Positions 8,526-15,779 of a stretch of DNA of 64,000 nucleotides are shown one piece after another. The DNA comes from Bacteroidota bacterium. GTDB lineage: Bacteria; Bacteroidota; Ignavibacteria; Palsa-1295. Numbering within the stretch: position 1 is the first letter of the stretch; the number at the start of each line of letters is the position of its first letter. Both the position numbers and the translations under genes were made by a program. The DNA lies in assembly GCA_021324735.1 (NCBI GenBank), contig JAJPIO010000013.1:1-64000 (forward strand), in the 5' to 3' direction. The notes beneath the pieces are model-generated. The model saw nothing but the letters and a program-made list of their open reading frames with translations, had not been told where the DNA came from and did not search any database.

Positions 8526-9101
8526 ATGCCATCATCGATATATAGCAACACCTTAACATTAGGAGAAGGACTCGGGGAATACCTGAGTCGCTTTGGCTTG
8601 GGTGATGGTGGGTATCGTGATCCGAAATTTACGATTCCCTTCTTCTGGGTATTTGCATTACGGTTACCGAATATTCGTGTTCGAGTTGAGGCAGTAAAAA
8701 TTCACGACTTGCATCATGTGCTTGCGGAGTATCCAACAGGGTTGCTCGGCGAAGCAGAAATTGGCGCATGGGAGATCGCATCGGGCTGCGGAAAGTATTG
8801 GCCAGCCTGGATCCTTAACTTTGGGTCGTTTTTATACGGGGTCGTTCGTCATCCTTCCGAGACCTTTCACGCATTCGTTCGTGGGCGACATAGCGATAAC
8901 TTGTACCATCAAGCAGATTACAAGGAAGTCCTCGGACGTTCTATCGGCGAAATTCGCCAACGACTTCACATGTCTCACGGGATTCCGAGTAGCAGCATGA
9001 GTGATATAGTGAGCTTTGCATGCTGGTCTGTAGTGAGTTTCGTGACATTAGCACTACCATTTTTAGCGGTGATTTACTTCACCGCTATCATTCTGCATTA
9101 A
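8526..9101 (+). CDS. COQ4-family protein embedded in the paa operon
   Basis: A 191-residue protein not normally part of the paa operon. Residues 60-76 read HDLHHVLAEYPTGLLGE, which is exactly the HDxxH-x11-E zinc-ligand motif of COQ4 (His60, Asp61, His64, Glu76). The later Y/F-rich segment HPSETFHAFVRGRHSDNLYH also resembles COQ4. COQ4 is a membrane-associated protein of ubiquinone synthesis, recently linked to C1 decarboxylation of the quinone ring. Unlike mitochondrial COQ4 this copy ends in a hydrophobic anchor (about 160-190). It lies 8 bp after paaA and 11 bp before paaB, so it is almost certainly co-transcribed with them. Its role in phenylacetate breakdown is unknown. It might bring the epoxidase to the membrane or handle a ring-carboxylated or lipid substrate. 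The family call rests on the motif and general layout. Confidence 0.8.
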   Translation: MPSSIYSNTLTLGEGLGEYLSRFGLGDGGYRDPKFTIPFFWVFALRLPNIRVRVEAVKIHDLHHVLAEYPTGLLGEAEIGAWEIASGCGKYWPAWILNFGSFLYGVVRHPSETFHAFVRGRHSDNLYHQADYKEVLGRSIGEIRQRLHMSHGIPSSSMSDIVSFACWSVVSFVTLALPFLAVIYFTAIILH

Positions 9102-9112
9102 GAAAGATTTTT

Positions 9113-9520
9113 ATGGTAACAAGCCTCGACCCCCGCATTCGCCGCGCAGACCTCGAGCACTCGCCCGCTTCGAGTGGCCTCAATCCGAACGAGCATTGGG
9201 ATACCTTTGCGATATTCCATCAGGATAAGCGCGGCACGGCGCACGAGTTTGTCGGTATTGTGCATGCGCCCGATCCGGAGATGGCACTCGTATTCGCGAA
9301 AGAGCAATACGGCCGCCGCAAAAAGACGGTGAACATCTGGGCTGTGCGTTCAACCGATATTTACACCTTCCAGCATAAAGACGAAGATATGTTTTCGACC
9401 GTGCCGGAGAAGACCTATCGTGAAGCGAGCGGCTATCCGGTACGTAAGCGTATCAATAAATATTTAGAAGAACTCAAAGCGATGCGGCATAAGCCGGTCG
9501 AAGAGGAGGAAGAAGCATGA
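9113..9520 (+). CDS. paaB: 1,2-phenylacetyl-CoA epoxidase subunit PaaB
   Basis: Small non-catalytic subunit that bridges PaaAC heterodimers in the epoxidase complex. I place the start at the ATG 9113 (135 residues), after the COQ4-like stop. The track's 9020 start lies inside that gene. The core HWDTFAIFHQDKRGTAHEFVGIVHAPDPEMALVFAKEQYGRR and the following VNIWAVRSTDIYTF are PaaB signatures. The acidic tail (VEEEEEA) overlaps the paaC start by four bases (ATGA), indicating translational coupling. The length is slightly above the usual ~95 residues because of N- and C-terminal additions. Confidence 0.94.
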   Translation: MVTSLDPRIRRADLEHSPASSGLNPNEHWDTFAIFHQDKRGTAHEFVGIVHAPDPEMALVFAKEQYGRRKKTVNIWAVRSTDIYTFQHKDEDMFSTVPEKTYREASGYPVRKRINKYLEELKAMRHKPVEEEEEA

Positions 9521-10290
9521 TTGAGCAAGTAAAAATAAATGAAGCCATGAAAAATCTTCTCTATCGCATCGCCGATGATGAACTCATCATCGGACATCGC
9601 AATAGCGAGTGGACCGGCTTAGGGCCGATCCTCGAGGAAGACATCGCGTTTAGCTCTATCGCGCAGGACCAGATCGGTCATGCCGTTGCGCTCTATTCCT
9701 TGCTGCACGAGCAATTCGCCGAGCCAAATCCGGACGCGATCGCATTTGGCCGCAGCGAGTCGCAGTTTCACTCATCACAATTCGCTGAGCTTCCGAGCGG
9801 CGATTATGCGTTCAGCCTCGTTCGTCACTTTCTGTTCGATCACGCGGAAAGCCTACGCTATTCGATGCTTACGGAGTCATCGTTCGCACCACTCGCAGCG
9901 CTTGCGAAGAAGATCAAAGGTGAGTTAAAGTATCATGTGCTTCATGCCGACCTCTGGGTAGAAAAATTAAGTAAGGGTACCGAAGAGAGTCATGCCAGAA
10001 TGCAGTCAGCACTCAATGAAGCGCTCACCTATGCGTATGGTATGTTCGAACCAAGTCAGTATGAAGAACTGCTGATCGAACAGGGCATTTTCGGTGGCGA
10101 ACGAACGCTTCAGCAAAAATGGATGGAGGCGATCCTTCCGATCATTGAACGGGCGAATCTTACTCTTCCCATGATCTCTGGCATCGATCCTATCTTCGGT
10201 GGGCGTAGCGGATATCACTCCGATTATCTACAACCTCTTCTCGACGAGATGTCGGAAGTTTATAGAATGGACCCGTCTGCTACATGGTAG
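9517..10290 (+). CDS. paaC: 1,2-phenylacetyl-CoA epoxidase subunit PaaC
   Basis: Structural ferritin-fold subunit paired with PaaA. At 257 residues it has the family length. The N-terminal LLYRIADDELIIGHRNSEWTGLGPILEEDIAFSSIAQDQIGHA is diagnostic. The later segment FLFDHAESLRYSMLTESSFAPLAALAKKIKGELKYHVLHADLWVEKL also matches PaaC. It overlaps paaB by 4 bp at the start and paaD by 7 bp at the end, so the three are tightly coupled. PaaC has lost most iron ligands in the family and supports PaaA. Confidence 0.96.
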   Translation: MIEQVKINEAMKNLLYRIADDELIIGHRNSEWTGLGPILEEDIAFSSIAQDQIGHAVALYSLLHEQFAEPNPDAIAFGRSESQFHSSQFAELPSGDYAFSLVRHFLFDHAESLRYSMLTESSFAPLAALAKKIKGELKYHVLHADLWVEKLSKGTEESHARMQSALNEALTYAYGMFEPSQYEELLIEQGIFGGERTLQQKWMEAILPIIERANLTLPMISGIDPIFGGRSGYHSDYLQPLLDEMSEVYRMDPSATW

Positions 10291-10835
10291 AGAATGTAGA
10301 ACAGCTATCCTTGACGGTCACTCGAGCCTCCAGTCCGAGTGACATAGACAAGAACGCCTGTGCCACTGATTCTGTACTCGAAGTGCTTTCTCAGGTCATG
10401 GATCCCGAAATCCCGACACTCTCCGTGGTCGATCTGGGAATGATCTCTGGTGTAGAAGTAAATGAAGGAGTTGTTCGGATCAAGCTTCTGCCAACGTTCG
10501 TCTCGTGTCCCGCAACCACTTATATTCGAAAGAATATTGAGTCTTCTCTTATCAAAGCGGGATATCCATTTGTGGTGGTCGAGATGGAGCATGAGATCTC
10601 GTGGTCCAGCGATCGCATTACAGATCGTGGCCGCCAGTTGCTATCGGAATTCGGTCTCGGCATACCCGTTCAAATCGATGGTGTGCTCGACCTTGCCACG
10701 ATCGAACATGTGAACTGCCCGCACTGCGGCAGCTCAAACACGACGCTCCGTTCGATGTTCGGGAGTACGCTCTGCCGCTCGATCCATTATTGCAATAATT
10801 GCAAGCAAGGATTCGAGCGATTTAAACCGCTCTAG
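10284..10835 (+). CDS. paaD: PaaD, iron-sulfur/maturation protein of the phenylacetyl-CoA epoxidase
   Basis: A 183-residue member of the MIP18/DUF59 family with the PaaD C-terminal zinc-ribbon-like domain. The DUF59 core is VLSQVMDPEIPTLSVVDLGMISGVEV, followed by the conserved Cys in VSCPATTYIR. The C-terminus has four cysteines in two CxxC pairs, NCPHCGS and YCNNCKQGF, with TLRSMFGSTLCRSIHYC typical of PaaD. PaaD is needed for epoxidase activity, probably for assembly of a metal cofactor, often that of PaaE. No paaE reductase gene follows: the stop overlaps tail to tail (CTAG) with the next gene on the other strand, so the operon ends here. Confidence 0.95.
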   Translation: MVENVEQLSLTVTRASSPSDIDKNACATDSVLEVLSQVMDPEIPTLSVVDLGMISGVEVNEGVVRIKLLPTFVSCPATTYIRKNIESSLIKAGYPFVVVEMEHEISWSSDRITDRGRQLLSEFGLGIPVQIDGVLDLATIEHVNCPHCGSSNTTLRSMFGSTLCRSIHYCNNCKQGFERFKPL

Positions 10836-11329
10836 AAAGCGCATCCAAAGCTCACAGCTCCATACGGAATTATCTGGTCGCTGAAAAACAGTGGCGTCAA
10901 CGTAATGCGAAAAAGAATACCATCATCAGCGGACTGATATCGAAATCCCACGCCGAGCGAATAGTAGACGCCACTATTGTCCGCAGTTTCATACCAAATG
11001 CTCACTCCGCTACTATGATACACAAAACCGGCATCGAGTTCAAAACTGCTCGTTGACTGAGGACCGATCCCAGGAAGAAAATTGATAAAGACCGGAAGCA
11101 ATACCGCCCAATGCTGATCGTTCGCTTCAACAAGACTAAATCCCACGCGATAGCCAACGGTCGTAAATACCATTCGGTCGTAGTTGAACGAATAGTATAG
11201 CGCTGAACCACCCAACTCAGCGTATACCGCGTTCGTGGAAGGCATTGCATTAGCATGCAACGAATCAGATTGCGCCGCGGCAGTCGATGCACAAACCGAA
11301 ATTAGAAGACAGAGAAGTCCACTTCGCAT
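10832..11329 (-). CDS. Small outer-membrane beta-barrel-like protein
   Basis: 165 residues. A Sec signal peptide (LLCLLISVCASTAAAQ, cleavage after AAA-Q) is followed by alternating hydrophobic/polar beta strands (SALYYSFNYDRMVFTTVGYRVGFS, DAGFVYHSSGVSIWYE, GVYYSLGVGFRYQ) and a C-terminal Phe (AVSFGCAF). This is the pattern of a small barrel. I do not recognise a named family. It converges on paaD with the two stop codons overlapping. There is a 72-bp gap to the sucC terminator upstream, so it probably has its own promoter. Confidence 0.75.
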   Translation of the reverse strand: MRSGLLCLLISVCASTAAAQSDSLHANAMPSTNAVYAELGGSALYYSFNYDRMVFTTVGYRVGFSLVEANDQHWAVLLPVFINFLPGIGPQSTSSFELDAGFVYHSSGVSIWYETADNSGVYYSLGVGFRYQSADDGILFRITLTPLFFSDQIIPYGAVSFGCAF

Positions 11330-11401
11330 ATGTAAGCTGTTTCCCTCGCCAGTGTTGGCGATGTCAGCTTAGCGTTCTATCTTCCGGTAAGTTACAAAAC
11401 T

Positions 11402-11427
11402 GTGAGGTCACAAAAATGTGACCTCAC
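11402..11427 (-). terminator. Intrinsic terminator after sucC
   Basis: GTGAGGTCAC, six loop bases, GTGACCTCAC form a perfect 10-bp stem. On the minus strand it is followed by AGTTTTG, so it can terminate sucC, whose stop codon is 5 bp before it. Confidence 0.75.
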
Positions 11428-11431
11428 GAAA

Positions 11432-12607
11432 TTACGCTGCCAGCGCCTGCGTCACTTTATTCGCTGCGTCAGTCATACCTTTGGCAACGAGGAAGTTGAG
11501 ACCACTCTTCTTCAGGATCTCGCCCGCTTCTTCGGCATTCGTACCCTCTAGGCGCACTACGATCGGCACCTTCGGATGCACTTCGTTCGATGCCGCAACG
11601 ACGCCCGTCGCAACGCGATCGCAGCGGACGATGCCACCAAAAATATTGATCAGGATCGCGCGCACATTCGGATCGCTGAGGATAATGCGGAAGCCCGCCG
11701 CTACCGTATCCTTATTTGCAGTGCCGCCGACATCGAGGAAGTTTGCCGGCTCACCACCTGCGAGCTTGATAATATCCATCGTTGCCATGGCGAGACCAGC
11801 GCCGTTAACCATACAGCCGACGTTACCATCGAGCTTGATATAATTCAAGTTCGATTTCGATGCCTCTACTTCCAGCGGATCTTCTTCCGCCAGATCGCGA
11901 AGCGCTGCGTATTCCGGATGACGGAAGAGCGCGTTGTCATCGAAGTTTACTTTCGCATCGAGGGCCAGCATCTTCTGGTCCTTTGTCAGCACCAGCGGAT
12001 TGATCTCGAAGAGCGATGCATCGGTCTCTTCGTATGCTCTATAGAGAGCTTTAAGGAACGCCACACATTGCTTGAACGCCTCGCCGCTAAGGCCTAAGGC
12101 AAACGCCAACTCACGCGCCTGGAAATCGCGGAAGCCGACAGCAGGATCGACGAACGCTTTCACGATCTTCTCCGGCGATTCTTCGGCTACCTTCTCGATC
12201 TCCATGCCGCCTTCGGTCGAGACCATCACGACGTTCTGCGCGGTCGCGCGGTCGAGGACGATACCCGCGTAAAACTCCTTCTGAATGTCCACGCCCTGCT
12301 CGATCAGGAGGCGCTGGACCTTCCGGCCTTCCGGTCCCGTCTGGTGCGTCACCAGCGTCATACCGAGAATATGCCGCGCCAGCGTGCGGACGTCTTCGAA
12401 CGACCGCGCGATCTTCACGCCGCCGCCTTTGCCACGTCCGCCGGCATGGATCTGCGCCTTTACAACGACAACGTCCGAGCCGGTCGATGCCTGCAGCTTT
12501 TCCGCAGCCGCCATCGCATCGTCAACCGTATAGGCCACGTACCCTTCCGGCACCGGCACTCCATACTTCTTTAAGATCTCTTTTCCCTGATGTTCGTGGA
12601 TTTTCAT
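11432..12607 (-). CDS. sucC: Succinate-CoA ligase (ADP-forming) subunit beta
   Basis: TCA-cycle enzyme subunit that binds nucleotide and succinate in the reaction succinyl-CoA + ADP + Pi to succinate + ATP. At 391 residues it has standard length. It starts with [22 protein letters not shown], has the ATP-grasp loop [19 protein letters not shown], the metal/nucleotide segment [10 protein letters not shown], and the C-terminal [19 protein letters not shown] and [11 protein letters not shown] motifs. The alpha subunit sucD is not in the window. Phenylacetate catabolism ends in acetyl-CoA and succinyl-CoA, so its position next to the paa operon makes sense, but that is inference. The terminator follows directly. 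The gene has no close upstream neighbour. Confidence 0.97.
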   Translation of the reverse strand: MKIHEHQGKEILKKYGVPVPEGYVAYTVDDAMAAAEKLQASTGSDVVVVKAQIHAGGRGKGGGVKIARSFEDVRTLARHILGMTLVTHQTGPEGRKVQRLLIEQGVDIQKEFYAGIVLDRATAQNVVMVSTEGGMEIEKVAEESPEKIVKAFVDPAVGFRDFQARELAFALGLSGEAFKQCVAFLKALYRAYEETDASLFEINPLVLTKDQKMLALDAKVNFDDNALFRHPEYAALRDLAEEDPLEVEASKSNLNYIKLDGNVGCMVNGAGLAMATMDIIKLAGGEPANFLDVGGTANKDTVAAGFRIILSDPNVRAILINIFGGIVRCDRVATGVVAASNEVHPKVPIVVRLEGTNAEEAGEILKKSGLNFLVAKGMTDAANKVTQALAA

Positions 12608-12735
12608 TCGCTATCGCTATCTATTAAGCTCTATATAATAAGGAAGCGTCCCGCTTTTTGACGAGGAGGACGCTCAATCCCTGCAAAAATACGAAGAATA
12701 ATAGAGTGTAGAACGGATAGCAGAAACCGGACTCA

Positions 12736-12928
12736 ATGCCGAAAAAACTTGATTTTGTTTTTTGAATTCCGTTCATTAATCGCCGCTTCCTTCCGTTTGA
12801 CAAAATTTCGATGCCGACCTGCTCGTAGAGTATCCTCCATTCGTCATTCGTCATTCTTAATTCGTAATTGAATCAGGTGCCCATCATCACGCATTCAACA
12901 TAATACATTCTGAAGCGCCGCGCAAGGT
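12736..12928 (-). repeat. Right copy of the ~190-bp dispersed repeat (inverted relative to 6684-6871)
   Basis: The reverse complement of this stretch is almost identical to 6684-6871. The ORF 12624-12854 (-, 76 residues) begins in the ATTCGTCATTC block and reads through the repeat. Its counterpart in the left copy reads nearly the same first 40 residues and then diverges and stops, so I regard it as a repeat-borne ORF and not a gene. The copy fills most of the 460-bp gap between sucC and tcmP. The rest of the gap holds the tcmP promoter region. Confidence 0.85.
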
Positions 12929-12983
12929 GCCCTTTGAAGATTTTTGAAAATATTTGCTTGTAAGGGATTTGCTCTCAAATTGG

Positions 12984-13031
12984 CCCACTAGTCGATGAAA
13001 GTTCAGCAAATTTTGCCACTAGTCATGAAAG
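12984..13031 (+). promoter_or_regulatory. Direct repeats upstream of tcmP
   Basis: CCCACTAGTCGATGAAAG (12984-13001) and GCCACTAGTCATGAAAG (13015-13031) are near-identical 17-18-mers set 31 bases apart, about three helical turns, so both face the same side. An AT-rich promoter-like stretch (ATTATATTAATATACGG) follows before the start at 13069. They look like paired operator half-sites or promoter elements for the two-gene module. No known regulator motif is recognised. Confidence 0.5.
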
Positions 13032-13068
13032 AGCATTATATTAATATACGGTTAAATAGGCACTTCCC

Positions 13069-14187
13069 ATGTCAAGCAAGAAAGAAGAAACACTTTGGAT
13101 AGCTGATCCGCACACGATTGCGAAAGTCGACATCCTTGAGAATTACCTGTCTCGTTACTTCCAGATTATTGGTAGCTTCAATAATAAGAGTATCGTTTAC
13201 GTGGACGGTTTTGCCGGACCGGGAAGATATAAGAATCATCCGACCGGTTCGCCTCTCGCTGCGTTGAAGGCAGCTAAAATTGCACTTTCATCGAAGAACC
13301 CAATTGTGAAAGCAAGCAAAATCCATTGCATATTTGTAGAGGAGAGAAAAGATCGATGCGAATTCTTGAATGATTTGATTGAACCATTCCGAAGTGAGCC
13401 AAGAATCGACATCCATATTTTTGAAGGTGATTTTGTCAAATCGCTTCCAAGAATTGAGGAGCTTTTCCCGCAATTATTTTCAACAAATTGGTCATTCTTC
13501 TTCATAGATCCGTTCGGCCCTACTGTTATTCCATTTTCGCTCATCGAACAGATCCTACGAAATAAATCATCCGAAGTGTTTCTTAATCTCGACGGAGACG
13601 GGATTGGACGTATCTTTCTTGCAGGTGAGAGTGCAAACTCCGAACAAAATCTTGAGTATATATTCGGAGGCAATAAGGATTGGCCATCTCTCTTTCGTCA
13701 GGCTTCTTCGCTTGACGAGTGTGCGCGTCAGGCGCTAGCACTTTATAAGACGAACTTATTTGGAATTCCTGGGGTCGATTATGCTTTTGCTTATGAAATG
13801 CGGGGTCGTCATAACAGTATTAACTATTTCTTGTTATTTGCATCACATCATCCATTAGGTCTCATAAAGATGAAGGAGGCAATGAAGTCAATTAACAAGA
13901 ATGGAAGTTACGTTTTTTCCGACGCGCGAGTAGGTCAACACGAATTATTTTCGTTTGATGATCCAACTTCATATGCAAACGAGATTTGGGAAAAATTCAG
14001 AGGTAAAAAGGTTGAGAGGCGAGAGGTTGAAAGATATGTTTTGAATGAGACACCTTGTTTGAGTATATCAGCACCGCTAAAAATGCTTGAGACTTCACAT
14101 CGAATCGAGGTTGAATTGTTTCCGAATGTGAGAAGAATTCGTGGCACATTCCCAGAAGAGAAAGTTAAGAGCATCCATTTTATTTAA
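13069..14187 (+). CDS. tcmP: Three-Cys-motif partner protein TcmP
   Basis: A 372-residue protein of the TcmP family, named because its genes sit beside three-Cys-motif (Gp37/Gp68, DUF5131) genes, as here. It looks like a Rossmann methyltransferase-type fold: VYVDGFAGPGRY at 43-54 resembles SAM motif I, FVEERKDRCEFL (89-100) the acidic second strand, and FFFIDPFGPTVIP (143-155) a catalytic D-P-F-G motif IV. The N-terminal HTIAKVDILENYLSRYF is a conserved family segment. No enzymatic activity is established that I know of. It is visibly more AT-rich than its neighbours, with codons such as AAT, ATA and TTT, suggesting transfer. The next gene starts 3 bp after the stop. It carries its own promoter region with direct repeats. 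Confidence 0.9.
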   Translation: MSSKKEETLWIADPHTIAKVDILENYLSRYFQIIGSFNNKSIVYVDGFAGPGRYKNHPTGSPLAALKAAKIALSSKNPIVKASKIHCIFVEERKDRCEFLNDLIEPFRSEPRIDIHIFEGDFVKSLPRIEELFPQLFSTNWSFFFIDPFGPTVIPFSLIEQILRNKSSEVFLNLDGDGIGRIFLAGESANSEQNLEYIFGGNKDWPSLFRQASSLDECARQALALYKTNLFGIPGVDYAFAYEMRGRHNSINYFLLFASHHPLGLIKMKEAMKSINKNGSYVFSDARVGQHELFSFDDPTSYANEIWEKFRGKKVERREVERYVLNETPCLSISAPLKMLETSHRIEVELFPNVRRIRGTFPEEKVKSIHFI

Positions 14188-14190
14188 GTT

Positions 14191-14946
14191 ATGAGAAACG
14201 GCTCTTCCATCGAATGGACCGATTCCACCTGGAATCCAGTCACGGGCTGCACGAAGATCAGTGCTGGGTGCAAGAACTGCTATGCCGAGCGGATGGCGAA
14301 GCGGCTCTATGCGATGGGCTCCGATCGCTATCGCAATAAATTCAAAGTCACATTGCACGAAGATCTGCTTGATGCGCCACGGTCTTGGAAGCAATCTCGA
14401 ACGATCTTCGTCAACTCGATGAGCGATCTCTTCCACAAAGATATCCCTTTCGAGTTCATCCGCGATGTCTTTAAAACGATGGAAGAGACTCCGTGGCACA
14501 AGTATCAAATTTTGACAAAGCGAAGCGAGCGTCTCAGGGAGTTTGCGCCGTTGCTTCCATGGCCAGACAACGTATGGATGGGGGTAAGTGTCGAAGACAA
14601 GCGTGTAATTGACCGCATTGACGATCTTAAGCAAGTACCAGCCTCGGTACGATTTCTGTCGCTCGAACCACTTATCGGTCCGCTTGAGAATTTGGATTTG
14701 CGCGAGATCGACTGGGTAATTGTCGGCGGTGAATCGGGGCCAAAAGCGAGGCCAATGAAAAAGGAATGGGTAGAGTCAATTCAAGCTCAGTGCGAAGCTG
14801 CTGGGGTTGAATTCTTCTTCAAACAATGGGGTGGTGTCCGAAAGCACGAGACGGGCAGAGAACTGAACGGCAAGTTCTATGACAATATGCCATTCATTGG
14901 TCGCAGGCAATTTTTACCGCCTCTCGTTCAGATAGCATTACCCTAA
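14191..14946 (+). CDS. Three-Cys-motif protein (phage Gp37/Gp68, DUF5131 family)
   Basis: 251 residues of the Gp37/Gp68 family, often found in phages and mobile DNA. The signature at the N-terminus is [12 protein letters not shown] followed by Cys27 and Cys30 (C20-x6-C27-x2-C30, CKNCYAE). The three cysteines could hold a 4Fe-4S cluster as in spore photoproduct lyase-like radical SAM proteins. The core runs [60 protein letters not shown] and FFKQWGG. It is tightly coupled to tcmP (3-bp gap). The pair is known as a recurrent module, but its biological role is not settled; modification of a nucleic acid or peptide, or phage defence, are guesses. Confidence 0.92.
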   Translation: MRNGSSIEWTDSTWNPVTGCTKISAGCKNCYAERMAKRLYAMGSDRYRNKFKVTLHEDLLDAPRSWKQSRTIFVNSMSDLFHKDIPFEFIRDVFKTMEETPWHKYQILTKRSERLREFAPLLPWPDNVWMGVSVEDKRVIDRIDDLKQVPASVRFLSLEPLIGPLENLDLREIDWVIVGGESGPKARPMKKEWVESIQAQCEAAGVEFFFKQWGGVRKHETGRELNGKFYDNMPFIGRRQFLPPLVQIALP

Positions 14947-14998
14947 CCCAGAGTCTATTTCAATAGAACGGTTTGAATTAGCGCATAGCTAAATTAAA

Positions 14999-15024
14999 AG
15001 GCCGCCTCGAACCCGAGACGGCCT
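14999..15024 (-). terminator. Hairpin terminator shared by convergent genes
   Basis: AGGCCG/CGGCCT arms extended by CTCG/CGAG form a GC-rich stem. On the minus strand TTTTAATTT follows, so it should terminate the 22-residue-repeat gene (15067-15591). The same hairpin may also stop transcripts of the tcmP module coming the other way, although no T run follows on that strand. Confidence 0.7.
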
Positions 15025-15066
15025 CATTACGAATTGCTAAACAATTGCTCGTGATACGATCGCTTG

Positions 15067-15591
15067 TTACCGGCTTCGTTCTACGTGAGCCTGTCGGTAT
15101 GTAGTTGTGTGTCGCACTCGGTGATGCAGCTTTGCCGTTCGAATTCGTGTCGAATGAATACGGCTCGAAGCATAGGTCCTATTGGTAGAATAGGTTGTTG
15201 TTAGCTGCGTTTGTCGTGAAGGATGAAGCGTCCGGTTTGCCATGTCCCGTGTGGATGTGTAATTCCTGTTTGCAAACCGTTTCGTTGCGTTCAGATCCTT
15301 ATTGGCCATGTCCCGTGTGGACGTGTAATTCCTGTTTGCAAACCGTTTGGTTGCATTCACATCCTTCTTGGCCATATCTCGAGTAGAATAATAATTTCGC
15401 TTTGCAAAACGGCTGGTTGCGTTTGCTGCGCGATTGACGTCCGCTTTAGCAGAATAGTAATTCCGCGTAGTGAACCGCTTGGTATGCTGCCAAGCTGTGT
15501 CCGCCCGCGCGCCTAATGTTTGTGCTTGGCTGATAGCCGGCATAAAACACAGGCAGGCGGTTAGAATAAGATAATGCACATAGTTTCGCAT
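15067..15591 (-). CDS. Exported basic protein with ~22-residue tandem repeats
   Basis: 174 residues. A Sec signal peptide (YLILTACLCFMPAISQAQ) is followed by about four tandem copies of a 22-residue unit whose best form is NATKRFANRNYTSTRDMAN plus K-D-L. The first copy is more diverged and the last two are nearly identical, also at DNA level with a 66-bp period. The C-terminal ~50 residues are Thr/Ser/Arg/His rich (TYSTNRTYASSRIHSTRIRT). The mature protein is strongly basic with almost no hydrophobic stretches and should be periplasmic or extracellular. A good Shine-Dalgarno (AGAGGTGA) precedes the ATG, which is unusual in Bacteroidota and suggests high expression. I recognise no family. Binding to an acidic polymer (DNA, polysaccharide) is a guess. 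Confidence 0.75.
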   Translation of the reverse strand: MRNYVHYLILTACLCFMPAISQAQTLGARADTAWQHTKRFTTRNYYSAKADVNRAANATSRFAKRNYYSTRDMAKKDVNATKRFANRNYTSTRDMANKDLNATKRFANRNYTSTRDMANRTLHPSRQTQLTTTYSTNRTYASSRIHSTRIRTAKLHHRVRHTTTYRQAHVERSR

Positions 15592-15779
15592 AAATCACCT
15601 CTTTTATTTACGCAAAACATCCGCTCAACATCCAGACCCGAAAACTATCTCGGTATTCCGAGCGAATAGACTAATTCCTTTCATATTCCTATTCTCTCGA
15701 AAATATTTTTCGGCTACCGGGTAGCGTCTCTGCTTCAAATTTCCGACAAGCTTTTCAAAAGAATTTTCATTTTAAACCT

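Noticed and set aside
12624-12854. 76-residue minus-strand ORF
   Set aside because: It starts inside the dispersed repeat and its first 40 codons are simply repeat sequence also present at 6750-6880, where the frame ends differently. No independent coding evidence.
14947-15066. Possible CRISPR or phage attachment site next to the TcmP module
   Set aside because: No spaced repeats, no tRNA gene and no integrase nearby; only a convergent terminator is present.
15222-15420. Possible CRISPR array because of ~66-bp periodic DNA
   Set aside because: The periodic units are coding and in frame (22-residue repeats); there are no unique spacers.
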